From assembly GCF_014384895.1 (NCBI RefSeq), contig NZ_JACRSQ010000021.1:1-53074 (forward strand): 53,074 nucleotides of DNA, given 5' to 3'. Numbering within the stretch: the first letter of the stretch is position 1; each line of letters begins with the position of its first letter. Below are positions 32,944 through 41,364 of the stretch, in pieces. The notes beneath the pieces are model-generated. The model did no database searches. It saw nothing but the letters and a program-made list of their open reading frames with translations, and was not told where the DNA came from. Source of the DNA: Bianquea renquensis. GTDB lineage: Bacteria > Bacillota > Clostridia > Lachnospirales > Bianqueaceae. The position numbers were made by a program, and so were the translations under genes.

Positions 32944-34857
32944 TCAATCCAGCAGCGCCGCCCGCCGCGTCTCCTGCTTTACCATGGACTTCAAAACCTC
33001 CCCCCGGAGCTCATCAACCTTGTAATACGTAGCATCCAGCGCGTCGGCCACCTGTCTCGCAATATGCAGGGAGATAAAATCCTGTTCTGTATCCACCACG
33101 ATGGATTGTATGTGATCCGCCTGAATCTGACCCGCCACTTTCAGCGCGTCTTCCACGGGATCACTGCTCCACAGCGGCGCGTTGGCGCGGCCGTCGGTGA
33201 CGAGGACGAGGATGGGAAGCATCTCCGGATCTTTATACCGCCGGCCTTTCAGCATCTGCCATGCCTGAAACAAACCTGATGCCAGGGGAGTCCGCCCACC
33301 CGTGGGCAATTGCTGCAACTTTTTCTGGGCCAGGTTGACGCTGGACGTGACATCGAGCAAAATTTCTGCCTGTTGCCTGCGAAATGCCACCATCCCCACC
33401 TTATCCCGTTTCTGATAGGAATCATACAGCATGGAGAGAATCGCTTCCTTCGTCTCCTTCATCCGCTTTGACGCCCCCATGGAGCCACTGGCATCCACGA
33501 CAAAGACCACCGTTGCGCCCACATGATTCTCCCGCACTTTGTACCGAAAATCTGACTCATCGATGGCTAGAACTCCGCCGGTGGGGCGCCTGTCTTTCTG
33601 GTACACGGCCGCTGTCCGCAGCGTCGCGTCCAGCGCAAGATCCCGCTGCTTTGGCGTTTTGTGCTGGGTAAAAGCGGCATACCGCCCTTTGTTCGTTCCG
33701 CTTTTACTCTTACTCCGGCGGCCACTGCCCTTTCGCAGCAGCCGATCCCGGGGAGCCGACGGAATTGCAGAAAGCAAATAGATCTGCTCTCCCTCCTCCA
33801 GCTGCTCCTCACCCCCGTCCGGCCGTTCAAACTCCTGCACCCCGGACGTCTCCATCTCCTGGCCATCTTGCTGGCCTTCCTCGTCATGTCGGTAGTCCGG
33901 CATGGAATTTTGATTCGGGGACTGCTCTGTCTCATCCCGGGATTGCTCCTGCTGCTGGCGATTTTCCTGTTCCGGTTGCTCCGAAGAGCCCTGCTCATCA
34001 GGCTTCTCCCAGGTCTGCCGCCGGCGGTGGGGCATAACATATTCTGCCGCTTCCTTAATGTCCTGGGCATTGATATACTCGCGGCCCTCATATGCCGCAA
34101 TGGCGGCGGCCGTGCGAATCAAAATGATCTCACAGCGGTTTCCCTCTGTGCCCGCCTGGGCGGCAAAATTAGCCGCAAGCTCCCGCACCGCTGGGTCCGG
34201 CTCAATGAATGGAACCCGCTTCCGAGCTTTTGCAATCCGCTCCGCCAGTTCCTCTGTGTCCTGGGCGTACCGCTCCACAAAAGAAACCGGATCCTTCTCA
34301 AAAGCCAGCCGGCGGCGAATAATCTCCGTTCGCTTCTCCAGCTCGCATTCCCCTGCGACGGGAACATATAGGCCAAATCGGTCCAAGAATTGTGGGCGCA
34401 GCCGCCCTTCCTCGGGATTCATGGTTCCCACAAGTGCAAAGCGGGAGCTGTGGCGATAGGAGATTCCTTCCCGCTCCACCAAATTTTCGCCGCTGACAGA
34501 AGCACAGATCAGAGTGCTGACAATGCTGTCCGGCAATAGGTTGACCTCATCCACATAGAGGATATTGCCGTCTGCCCGCTCCAGCAGGCCGCCGCTGAAG
34601 GCCCGCCTGCCATCCCGCACAGCCGTCTCAAAGTCGAGGCTCCCGATGAGCATATCCTCTGTTGTATTGAGCGGCAGATCCACGATCTTGACGCCGCTCA
34701 ACGCGCCCAGCGCCCTGACAATGGTGGATTTGGCGCAGCCCTTCTCACCGCAGAGCAGAATCCCGCCAATCCTCGGTTCGATGAGGTTTAAAATCAGGCC
34801 TCTCTTCACTTTCTCCTGTCCCACAATGGCTACAAAGGGATACAGCTGACTATGCAT
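32944..34857 (-). CDS. ChlD/BchD-type chelatase subunit (AAA+ and VWA domains)
   Basis: The 637-residue regulatory subunit of a tetrapyrrole metal chelatase. The N-terminal AAA+ module keeps Walker A GEKGCAKST (about 37-45) and Walker B NILYVDEVNLL, so it may still bind ATP. A Gln/Glu/Asp-rich flexible linker spans about 310-370. The C-terminal VWA domain has a full MIDAS: DASGSMG near 453, TGGRTPLASG and VTDGRAN. It pairs with the ChlI-like ring and a CobN-like subunit. ATG 34857 overlaps the ChlI stop by 8 bp; 15 earlier codons are not supported. Confidence 0.9.
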   Translation of the reverse strand: MHSQLYPFVAIVGQEKVKRGLILNLIEPRIGGILLCGEKGCAKSTIVRALGALSGVKIVDLPLNTTEDMLIGSLDFETAVRDGRRAFSGGLLERADGNILYVDEVNLLPDSIVSTLICASVSGENLVEREGISYRHSSRFALVGTMNPEEGRLRPQFLDRFGLYVPVAGECELEKRTEIIRRRLAFEKDPVSFVERYAQDTEELAERIAKARKRVPFIEPDPAVRELAANFAAQAGTEGNRCEIILIRTAAAIAAYEGREYINAQDIKEAAEYVMPHRRRQTWEKPDEQGSSEQPEQENRQQQEQSRDETEQSPNQNSMPDYRHDEEGQQDGQEMETSGVQEFERPDGGEEQLEEGEQIYLLSAIPSAPRDRLLRKGSGRRSKSKSGTNKGRYAAFTQHKTPKQRDLALDATLRTAAVYQKDRRPTGGVLAIDESDFRYKVRENHVGATVVFVVDASGSMGASKRMKETKEAILSMLYDSYQKRDKVGMVAFRRQQAEILLDVTSSVNLAQKKLQQLPTGGRTPLASGLFQAWQMLKGRRYKDPEMLPILVLVTDGRANAPLWSSDPVEDALKVAGQIQADHIQSIVVDTEQDFISLHIARQVADALDATYYKVDELRGEVLKSMVKQETRRAALLD

Positions 34858-35857
34858 CAAGCAGCGCCTCCAGATCGGATGGCAGCCCGTCCGTGTTATC
34901 AAAGGGCAGCTTTCGCATTCTGTGTGGCAATACCATCCTTGCGGCCTTCACAATGTGGTTCCGCGCCACAGCCCCGTCCCCCCAGAAGGCGGCCAACGTC
35001 TGCGCTGTCTTCAGAAGCGTAATATCCGCTCGATGTCCATCCACCCCTAGTGCCACGCCAAGCTTAGCCGCATCCAAGTACATTTCCTCTGGAATCACAA
35101 TCTGATCCAGCGACTCCTGCGCCCTGCGGATCTGCTCTCGCAGTGCTGCCTGCTCTGGGCGCCACTGATTTGCAAAGTCCTCCGGATCCCTCTCAAATGC
35201 CAGCCGGCGGCGAATAAGCTCGCTGCGCAGTGCCAAATCCTGTTCTCCCCGAATTTCCACCACCAATCCAAATCGGTCCAACAGCTGGGGCCGCAGATCC
35301 CCTTCCTCAGGGTTCATGGTGCCCACCAACACAAACCGGGAGGGATGGCTGTATGAGACGCCTTCCCGCTCCACCGTATTGACACCCATGGCTGCGGAAT
35401 CCAGAAGAATGTCCACAAGATGATCGTCGAGAAGATTGATCTCGTCCACGTAGAGAATATTTCCGTTGGCCTCCGCCAAGATCCCCGGTTCAAACTCTTT
35501 CTTTCCCTTCCGGATGGCTTCCTCAATATTGAGAGAGCCTACGACACGATCCTCCGTAGCGCTGATGGGCAATTCCACCACCCGGCGGCGATACCGCACA
35601 GTCTCCGGGTGCTCATTCCCCTCACAGTCCGCGCACAGGGGCGGACGGCCCGGCTGGCAGTGAAAAGCGCAGCCCTTGACCACATCGATCTCCTCCGTCA
35701 GATCACATAATCCACGCACTGCCGTGGATTTGGCTGTGCCTTTTTCACCTCGTATGAGCACGCCGCCCAGGGCAGGATTGATCAGATTGAGAAGCAGTGC
35801 TAGCTTCATATCCTCTTGCCCCACGATGGCTGAAAATGGATAAACATTGCGTTCCAT
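34850..35857 (-). CDS. ChlI/BchI-type chelatase AAA+ ATPase
   Basis: The 335-residue hexameric ATPase that drives metal insertion by ChlH/CobN-type enzymes. Walker A GEKGTAKST (37-45), Walker B NILYVDEINLLDDH, and MNPEEGDLRPQLLDRFGL with the arginine finger are complete. A Cys cluster (Cys63, Cys67, Cys75, Cys78 in GCAFHC...LCADC) inserted after Walker A is typical of this non-photosynthetic branch and may bind zinc or a cluster. It starts 3 nt after the importer ATPase gene and overlaps the ChlD-like gene. Confidence 0.92.
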   Translation of the reverse strand: MERNVYPFSAIVGQEDMKLALLLNLINPALGGVLIRGEKGTAKSTAVRGLCDLTEEIDVVKGCAFHCQPGRPPLCADCEGNEHPETVRYRRRVVELPISATEDRVVGSLNIEEAIRKGKKEFEPGILAEANGNILYVDEINLLDDHLVDILLDSAAMGVNTVEREGVSYSHPSRFVLVGTMNPEEGDLRPQLLDRFGLVVEIRGEQDLALRSELIRRRLAFERDPEDFANQWRPEQAALREQIRRAQESLDQIVIPEEMYLDAAKLGVALGVDGHRADITLLKTAQTLAAFWGDGAVARNHIVKAARMVLPHRMRKLPFDNTDGLPSDLEALLDA

Positions 35858-35860
35858 CCG

Positions 35861-37021
35861 TTACCTCCGTTCTGCCGCCTTCGCGGCCGCCTCTATTGAA
35901 TGTTGACCGTCTTTCAGCCACGCCGGATAATCGCGGATCACAGGTATATCCGCCTCTCTTGCCACCCTCAGCAGCTGACGGTTATACGCATTGCCCCGCT
36001 CCTCCCAGGCGCCTGCGTCGATGACCAGCGATGCTTCCCGAATCAGGGATTCTCCCTGCCGGAGTCTCTCCTCCTCCACAGGTGCGAAAGCCGGGGTGCT
36101 GACTACCCGGTCCGACAGTTCCTTTGCCACCTGATAATCCACATCATTTTCATAGAGGAGGCCTGTGGCAAAGGGAATCTCTTTCTTCTGTAAAGCTCTG
36201 TAACAGGGAATACCGCTCCCGTCCCCCGCCACGACAAATACCTTTGGACTGCCCTCCGGCTTCGTCAGCTCCACACTGCCCATGAGCATATTGTAAGACC
36301 CATGGCTCACCTCGTAGAGACTGTTGATCGTCTGATCGTCAAAGATCTCATCCGGCGGTCCGCACTTTGAGATGACCTCTCCCTTGACGCAGCAGACGTA
36401 ATCCGAAATTTTGGTGGCGAGGTCAATCTCATGGAGCGACATGATGACCGTGATCCCCTTTTCCTGCGCCATCTCCCGGAGAATATCCAGCAGCTCGATC
36501 TTGTGGCGGATATCCAAAAATGCCGTGGGCTCATCCAAAATAATCATCTGCGGCTGCTGGCAGATAGCCCGCGCCAGCATGATCCGCTGCCTCTGTCCAT
36601 CGCTGATCGCTGAAAAATCCTGATCCTCCAGCTCCTCCCCGTGAACCCTCCGCAAGGATTCTTGCACGATCTCATGGTCTCGCCTGGTTAATTTGCCAAG
36701 GCGATTGGTATAGGGGTATCGCCCCGTCGCCACAACCTCCCCGCATGTCATGAGCTCTGTGCGAATTCGGTCCGTCAACACAACGGCCACCTGCTGCGCC
36801 AATTGGTGATTGGTCATCTCATCCAGATCCACGCCATCGATATAGATCTTCCCGCGAATCTTTGGCAGCTGCTTGATGACGGTTTTGAGAATCGTAGACT
36901 TGCCTGATCCGTTGGGCCCAATGAGCGTCAGAATTTTTCCCTTTTCAATGGCGATGTTGATATCATGGATCAACGCCTTCTTGTGGTATCCTACCGCCAG
37001 ATCCTCCGTGCGAAAATACAT
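35861..37021 (-). CDS. FecE/BtuD-type ABC importer ATPase with extra C-terminal domain
   Basis: A 386-residue ATPase of the iron-siderophore/B12 uptake class. The ATPase module (about 1-250) has Walker A GPNGSGKST (35-43), signature SDGQRQRIMLARAI and Walker B MIILDEPTAFLD. About 130 further residues follow (KVFVVAGDGSGIPCYRALQK...ASLVIDAGAWEERGNAYNRQLL), absent from standard FecE/BtuD. This part looks like a Rossmann-type alpha/beta fold with a glycine-rich first loop. Function of the extension unknown. ATG 37021 follows GAGAGGAGGG. It works with the FecC-type permease and lipoprotein encoded before it. Confidence 0.88.
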   Translation of the reverse strand: MYFRTEDLAVGYHKKALIHDINIAIEKGKILTLIGPNGSGKSTILKTVIKQLPKIRGKIYIDGVDLDEMTNHQLAQQVAVVLTDRIRTELMTCGEVVATGRYPYTNRLGKLTRRDHEIVQESLRRVHGEELEDQDFSAISDGQRQRIMLARAICQQPQMIILDEPTAFLDIRHKIELLDILREMAQEKGITVIMSLHEIDLATKISDYVCCVKGEVISKCGPPDEIFDDQTINSLYEVSHGSYNMLMGSVELTKPEGSPKVFVVAGDGSGIPCYRALQKKEIPFATGLLYENDVDYQVAKELSDRVVSTPAFAPVEEERLRQGESLIREASLVIDAGAWEERGNAYNRQLLRVAREADIPVIRDYPAWLKDGQHSIEAAAKAAERR

Positions 37022-37034
37022 GCGATCCCTCCTC

Positions 37035-38063
37035 TCAGGCATTTTTCTTGCGTTTGATCATGAGCCAGATCACCACCGGCGCGCCAAAGATGGACGTCAC
37101 GGTGCCGATCGCCATCTCCGTCGGCGCGAAGGCTGTCCTGGAAATCAGATCGCAGAACAGACAAAATACTGAACCGCACAGGTAGCTGACCGGGATAATC
37201 CAAGCGGGTTTGGATGTCTTCATCAGCATTTTGGTAATGTGGGGAACCGCGATGCCCACAAAGGAAATGGGACCGGCGAAAGCCGTGACACAGGCGGACA
37301 ATAAGCTTGACAGGAGAATCAACGCGACTCGAAAGGCCTTGATGTTGATTCCCATGCTCTGTGCATACCCTTCTCCCAGCTGATATGCGCCGATAGGTTT
37401 CGACAGTAGAAAGGCCGCCACCAGACCAAAGAGGCAGAGGACTGCCGAAAACTTAACATTGCTCCAGGAGGCGCCGGAAAAGCTGCCCATGGACCAGGAT
37501 GTAAGGTTGGCCACGTCCGTCTCCTTTGCGAAGGTTATGAAGAAATCCGTAATCGCAGAACATATGTAGCTGACCATGATGCCGATGACGAGCAGCATGG
37601 ACATACTGCCGATCCGTTGGGAAAATAGAAGAACCATGCCCATGACCAGCAGTGACCCGACGAAGGCCGCCGCCACCATGACCGAGGACGGCACACTCTT
37701 CCAATATTGGAGCGCAATGATCATGACAAATCCCACCGCCATTTTCGCTCCCGATGAGATTCCCAGAACAAAGGGTCCGGCTATGGGGTTGCGGAAGAAG
37801 GTCTGCAACAGAAAACCCGATACAGAAAGTGCACCTCCCAAAATCGCGGCCAGCAGAATCCTGGGAAGCCGGATCTTCCAGATAATATTACTCTCCACCG
37901 ATTCGTCTCGGATTCGAAGTAGAATGATTCGGATGATCTCCTTTGCCGGAATGGACACCGTTCCAGAATTGATATTGACAATCACCAAGACAAAGAAAAG
38001 AAGAAACAGCGCCACGATAATACATTCATAGCGAAAAACTGTCTTGACACGGTCTCGTTTCAC
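37035..38063 (-). CDS. FecC/BtuC-type ABC importer permease
   Basis: A 342-residue membrane protein with about nine or ten helices, of the FecCD family for siderophore, heme and B12 import. LPRILLAAILGGALSVSGFLLQ, NPIAGPFVLGISSGAKMA and GPISFVGIAVPHI are family signatures; the last contacts the ATPase. Start GTG 38063 has GGAGG 7 nt upstream; 18 codons before it lack support. There is only one permease gene, so it probably acts as a homodimer. Confidence 0.92.
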   Translation of the reverse strand: MKRDRVKTVFRYECIIVALFLLFFVLVIVNINSGTVSIPAKEIIRIILLRIRDESVESNIIWKIRLPRILLAAILGGALSVSGFLLQTFFRNPIAGPFVLGISSGAKMAVGFVMIIALQYWKSVPSSVMVAAAFVGSLLVMGMVLLFSQRIGSMSMLLVIGIMVSYICSAITDFFITFAKETDVANLTSWSMGSFSGASWSNVKFSAVLCLFGLVAAFLLSKPIGAYQLGEGYAQSMGINIKAFRVALILLSSLLSACVTAFAGPISFVGIAVPHITKMLMKTSKPAWIIPVSYLCGSVFCLFCDLISRTAFAPTEMAIGTVTSIFGAPVVIWLMIKRKKNA

Positions 38064-38088
38064 AATTTTACCTCCAAATATGAAATAT

Positions 38089-38111
38089 GGCCGAAGGCAC
38101 TGCCTCCGGCC
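38089..38111 (-). other. Intercistronic hairpin between binding protein and permease genes
   Basis: GGCCGAAGGCA (38089-38099) and TGCCTCCGGCC (38101-38111) pair except for one position and the tight loop. There is no T-tract. Such hairpins after binding-protein genes often stabilise the upstream transcript so that more binding protein is made (inference). Confidence 0.45.
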
Positions 38112-38124
38112 GCACAAGGGAAGC

Positions 38125-39363
38125 TTACTCCATCTTGATCAAATGCTCTGTCGTGATTGTACCTCCAGAGGCAATGATGTCATTCATATCCTTGATGATC
38201 GATCCGATCGCCGCCGTGGATTGGGTGAAATCAGCCGACGTATACCAAACGTGCTGCTCCTTCACCGCCTTGCAGGAAGCATACAACTCGTTTCCGGCAA
38301 TCATCTCGTCCAAGGTTGTATATTTATCGGAAAAGCTGACAAAGAAAATGTAATCCGTATCTTGTATGGACGCATACAACTCCTCGAAGGTCACGGTGCT
38401 GGTGCCGGTCTTGTCCGGATTGAGATCCGCCAGATTGTACTTGCCGCCAGCCAAATCGATCATCTTCGCCATGTAATCGCCGCCGTTTCGCACGTAGCAC
38501 TTTCCACTGCTGCTGGTGGTATAGAACATGGCGATGGTGACGTCGGACTTCTCCGCAGATGTAACACTCTCTACAATGGCCTTCTGCTCTTCAAAGTAGG
38601 CGTTGGCTTCCTCCTCCATATCACAGATGATTCCCCACAGCTTGACCCATTCCACTCGGCCCAGAGGGTGATCCTCCTTAGATGAGGTCTCCACGATATA
38701 GGGGATCCCCAATTCTGTGTACTTTTCCAGCACCTCCGGGTAGCTATTGACCATGGTGGTATCGACTTGCAGCTGAATATTGTTGGCTGTAATCATCTCG
38801 TAATCCGGTTCCTTGTATTTACCAGAAAAGGAAATTTCGCCCGCCTCCATCTTCTTTACAACATCCTCGACATACCAGCCGTCGATATCGGTACTCACAA
38901 GCTTGATATGGTCCAATCCCCCGAAGGCTGCGAAGAGAGAGGCCATTCCACTGCTGGACATGAGAATCCGGTCGATAGGCCTTTGCAGGACGGAAACCGA
39001 CGCATCCAAATCTTTTGGAACGCTTTTTCCTTCCGGCACAATGAGAAATTGCCGGTCGGCCTCAGACCCTGCGGTGAACATGATATATCCGCCCTTGTAG
39101 TAGTCCACATGGAATCCTGTGGCATACTCCAGCTCCAGCGTGTAGTCGAAAACCAGCTCGCCGTCCACATCCTCAGCGGCGGAATCCGCATCAGAACTCT
39201 CCGCCTGGGAAGACTCTTCCTGGGACACCTCCGAAGAATCGCCCACAGAGGCGTTTGCCTCTGACGACTCCTTGCTCTGTTTGCCACAGCCCGCCAAAGC
39301 TGATAACACCAGCCCCATTGCCAATAAAAAAGCCATCCATTGTTTTACCTGTCGTGATTTCAT
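38125..39363 (-). CDS. ABC importer substrate-binding lipoprotein (B12/siderophore class)
   Basis: A 412-residue lipoprotein. The signal peptide ends in ALAGC (Cys26), then a Ser/Glu/Asp-rich tether. The mature part looks like a class III (BtuF/FhuD) binding protein with two lobes, including RPIDRILMSSSGMASLFAAFG and GGDYMAKMIDLAGGKYNLAD. The gene follows a cobalamin riboswitch and precedes the FecC/FecE pair, so the ligand is probably a corrinoid, a cobalt chelate or another metallotetrapyrrole (inference). ATG 39363 has GGAGG 6 nt upstream; the frame continues 40 codons further up into the terminator and riboswitch and is not coding. Confidence 0.85.
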   Translation of the reverse strand: MKSRQVKQWMAFLLAMGLVLSALAGCGKQSKESSEANASVGDSSEVSQEESSQAESSDADSAAEDVDGELVFDYTLELEYATGFHVDYYKGGYIMFTAGSEADRQFLIVPEGKSVPKDLDASVSVLQRPIDRILMSSSGMASLFAAFGGLDHIKLVSTDIDGWYVEDVVKKMEAGEISFSGKYKEPDYEMITANNIQLQVDTTMVNSYPEVLEKYTELGIPYIVETSSKEDHPLGRVEWVKLWGIICDMEEEANAYFEEQKAIVESVTSAEKSDVTIAMFYTTSSSGKCYVRNGGDYMAKMIDLAGGKYNLADLNPDKTGTSTVTFEELYASIQDTDYIFFVSFSDKYTTLDEMIAGNELYASCKAVKEQHVWYTSADFTQSTAAIGSIIKDMNDIIASGGTITTEHLIKME

Positions 39364-39385
39364 ACTTTGCCTCCAATTTTTTTCA

Positions 39386-39421
39386 TTAAAAAAAGCCGCG
39401 TAACCCATTTGGCTGCGCGGC
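39386..39421 (-). terminator. Terminator of the cobalamin riboswitch expression platform
   Basis: GCCGCG (39395-39400 on the complementary reading) and CGCGGC (39416-39421), with an inner AGCC/GGTT stem, form a GC-rich hairpin followed on the minus strand by seven T (39394-39388). It lies between the aptamer and the first gene, the classic position for riboswitch-controlled termination. Confidence 0.8.
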
Positions 39422-39481
39422 CGTTTTCCCACACAAATAAGCGTGTACCAGCACCCAAATATCGCAGGCGCATTCTGGCAC

Positions 39482-39684
39482 ATCTTTTAAGCAGGTCTTC
39501 TGACTCGCGCATAGGGAGAACATCCATCTCTCCTGCGTCTCTGTTCTGCCTTCCCAGTTTCCCAGTGACTGACTTGCGTCAAGGAACAAAGACTCTGCGC
39601 TTACAGCGGCGGTTCCGTTGAGGCTTATACCCCATTCACTATTCTTCTGCCGCAGTCGTCGGCCGCGGCAGACACTTAAAAGAT
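39482..39684 (-). ncRNA. Cobalamin riboswitch aptamer
   Basis: On the minus strand ATCTTTTAAG (39684-39675) and CTTAAAAGAT (39491-39482) form a perfect 10-bp closing P1 stem. Inside are a CTGCCGC/GCGGCAG stem-loop (39671-39647), the core ACCGCCGCTGTAAGC (near 39615-39599), the B12-box-like GTCAGTCACTGGG (near 39561-39573), CTGGGAAGGC, and the 3' signature GAGTCAGAAGACCTGC (39506-39491). These match the conserved order of the cobalamin riboswitch. High adenosylcobalamin should favour the terminator at 39386-39421 and shut off the 12-gene operon. Confidence 0.92.
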
Positions 39685-39748
39685 TCTTAATTCAATTGTC
39701 ATTTATAAGCACGTGGTTACAATCGGCTGTTTCCTGTATTTCGACTTC

Positions 39749-39757
39749 ATTATAGCA
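39749..39757 (-). promoter_or_regulatory. Extended -10 promoter of the riboswitch operon
   Basis: TGCTATAAT on the minus strand (TATAAT at 39754-39749) is an extended -10. No consensus -35 is seen. Transcription would begin near 39742, about 60 nt before the P1 stem. Confidence 0.6.
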
Positions 39758-39805
39758 CCCTTGTTTTTGTTTTGGTATAGACAAAAGCAGGTAATTTTTG
39801 TACTT

Positions 39806-41293
39806 TTATGTTATCTCTTTGGCGGAAATGCCGATGGCCTCCAGCCAACCATCGTAAAGCTCATCGGCGGCTACCGCACTGATCTGAGGATAAAACCGCT
39901 CGGCCTCCGCCACAAAGCCAGCCAGCTCTGCGGCATCCCGCCAGACGCCACCGGCGAGTCCCGCCATGTAGGCCGCCCCGAGGGCGGTGACTTCCGCCTC
40001 CGTCCCCGTACTCACGGGAATTTGTAAAATATCGCTTTGAAATTGCATTAAAAAGTGATTGGCTGTCATTCCGCCGTCTGCACGCAGTGTCTTGCAGGGC
40101 ATTCCCATCTCCCGCTCCATGGCTCCCACCACATCGCGCACCCGGTAGGCCACGGATTCCAACGCCGCTCGGACGATGTGGTTCCCATTGGTTTTGCGGC
40201 TCATGCCTTGAATGCTGGCCCGGCGGCCGTTCTGCCACCAGGGTGCGCCCAGCCCCTGAAAGGTGGATACGAAATAAACGCCTTCACTGCTGGGCACCGA
40301 TGTGGCCATGGCCTCCGTATCTGACGCCTTGCGGATAATGCCCAGATTGTCCCGAAGCCACCCGACCACTGCGCCCGCCATGAAAATGCTGCCCTCAAAG
40401 GCGTAATCCACGCGGCCCTTGTATCCCCACGCGACAGTGGTGAGAAGTCCCTGTTTCGATGCAATGGGCTTCTGCCCGATGTTGGCTAAAATAAACGCGC
40501 CTGTGCCATATGTACACTTGGCCTCGCTCTTCTCCAGACACAAGTGCCCAAATAAGGCGCTCTGCTGGTCTCCCAGAACAGCCGTGATCGGGATGGGCGC
40601 GCCCAGAATATCCGATCTCACAACGCCATAGTCAGCGCCACTCTCGTATATCTGCGGCAGATTGTCCCGCGATAGACCAAAGAATTCCAGGATCTCCGCG
40701 TCCCAATCCAAATCCTGAATATTAAAGAGCATGGTGCGGGATGCATTGGAATAATCCGTGGCATAGGTTTTACCGCCGGTGGCATTCCAGATCAGCCACG
40801 TGTCGATGGTGCCAAAGAGCAGATCACCTCTGGCCGCCATCTCCCTGGCGCCTTCCACATATTGTAGAACCCAGGCGGCCTTTGTCGCGGAAAAGTAAGC
40901 GTCCGGGATCAATCCTGTCTTTGTCTGGAACCACTCGGTCAGCCCCCTTTCTTTGAGCTGCCCACAGTACGCCTCCGTCCTGCGGCACTGCCAAACGATG
41001 GCGGGATAGATGGGTTTTCCGGTAGTCCGATCCCATGCCACCAGCGTCTCCCGCTGATTGGTAATCCCAATGCAGTCAATCTCCCTGGCCTCCATATTCA
41101 GCTGTTTCAACAGCTGCGCGCACACCCGCATCTGCTTATCCCAAATCTCCATGGGATCCTCCTCCACCCATCCGGTGTGAGGATAGGCTTGCTGAATTTC
41201 CTGCTGACACATTCCCAGCTCGCGGCCGCGCTCGTCAAATACCATGGCGCGCACGCTGGTGGTGCCGGAATCCAGCGCCAAAATTTTTGCCAT
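39806..41293 (-). CDS. glpK: Glycerol kinase
   Basis: Phosphorylates glycerol to glycerol-3-phosphate with ATP. It is 495 residues, the usual length. The FGGY-family N-terminus ILALDSGTTSVRAMVFD, the glycerol site (ITNQRETLVAWDRTTGKPIYPAIVWQCRRT), GTGAFILANIG and the C-terminal LRADGGMTANHFLMQFQ are characteristic. No glycerol facilitator or GlpD is adjacent. It is the last of a series of co-directional genes after malic enzyme (71-bp gap). ATG 41293. Confidence 0.95.
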   Translation of the reverse strand: MAKILALDSGTTSVRAMVFDERGRELGMCQQEIQQAYPHTGWVEEDPMEIWDKQMRVCAQLLKQLNMEAREIDCIGITNQRETLVAWDRTTGKPIYPAIVWQCRRTEAYCGQLKERGLTEWFQTKTGLIPDAYFSATKAAWVLQYVEGAREMAARGDLLFGTIDTWLIWNATGGKTYATDYSNASRTMLFNIQDLDWDAEILEFFGLSRDNLPQIYESGADYGVVRSDILGAPIPITAVLGDQQSALFGHLCLEKSEAKCTYGTGAFILANIGQKPIASKQGLLTTVAWGYKGRVDYAFEGSIFMAGAVVGWLRDNLGIIRKASDTEAMATSVPSSEGVYFVSTFQGLGAPWWQNGRRASIQGMSRKTNGNHIVRAALESVAYRVRDVVGAMEREMGMPCKTLRADGGMTANHFLMQFQSDILQIPVSTGTEAEVTALGAAYMAGLAGGVWRDAAELAGFVAEAERFYPQISAVAADELYDGWLEAIGISAKEIT

Positions 41294-41364
41294 CTTCTCT
41301 TTTTCGCCTCCTCTGCAAGCGCCTTTTCATTGTAATCTCCGCTCTGGAGCGATTGCTCCGCGCC

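Noticed and set aside
39364..39483. Forty extra N-terminal codons of the binding protein
   Set aside because: They cover the riboswitch terminator hairpin and T-run; ATG 39363 has GGAGG and begins a normal lipoprotein signal peptide.
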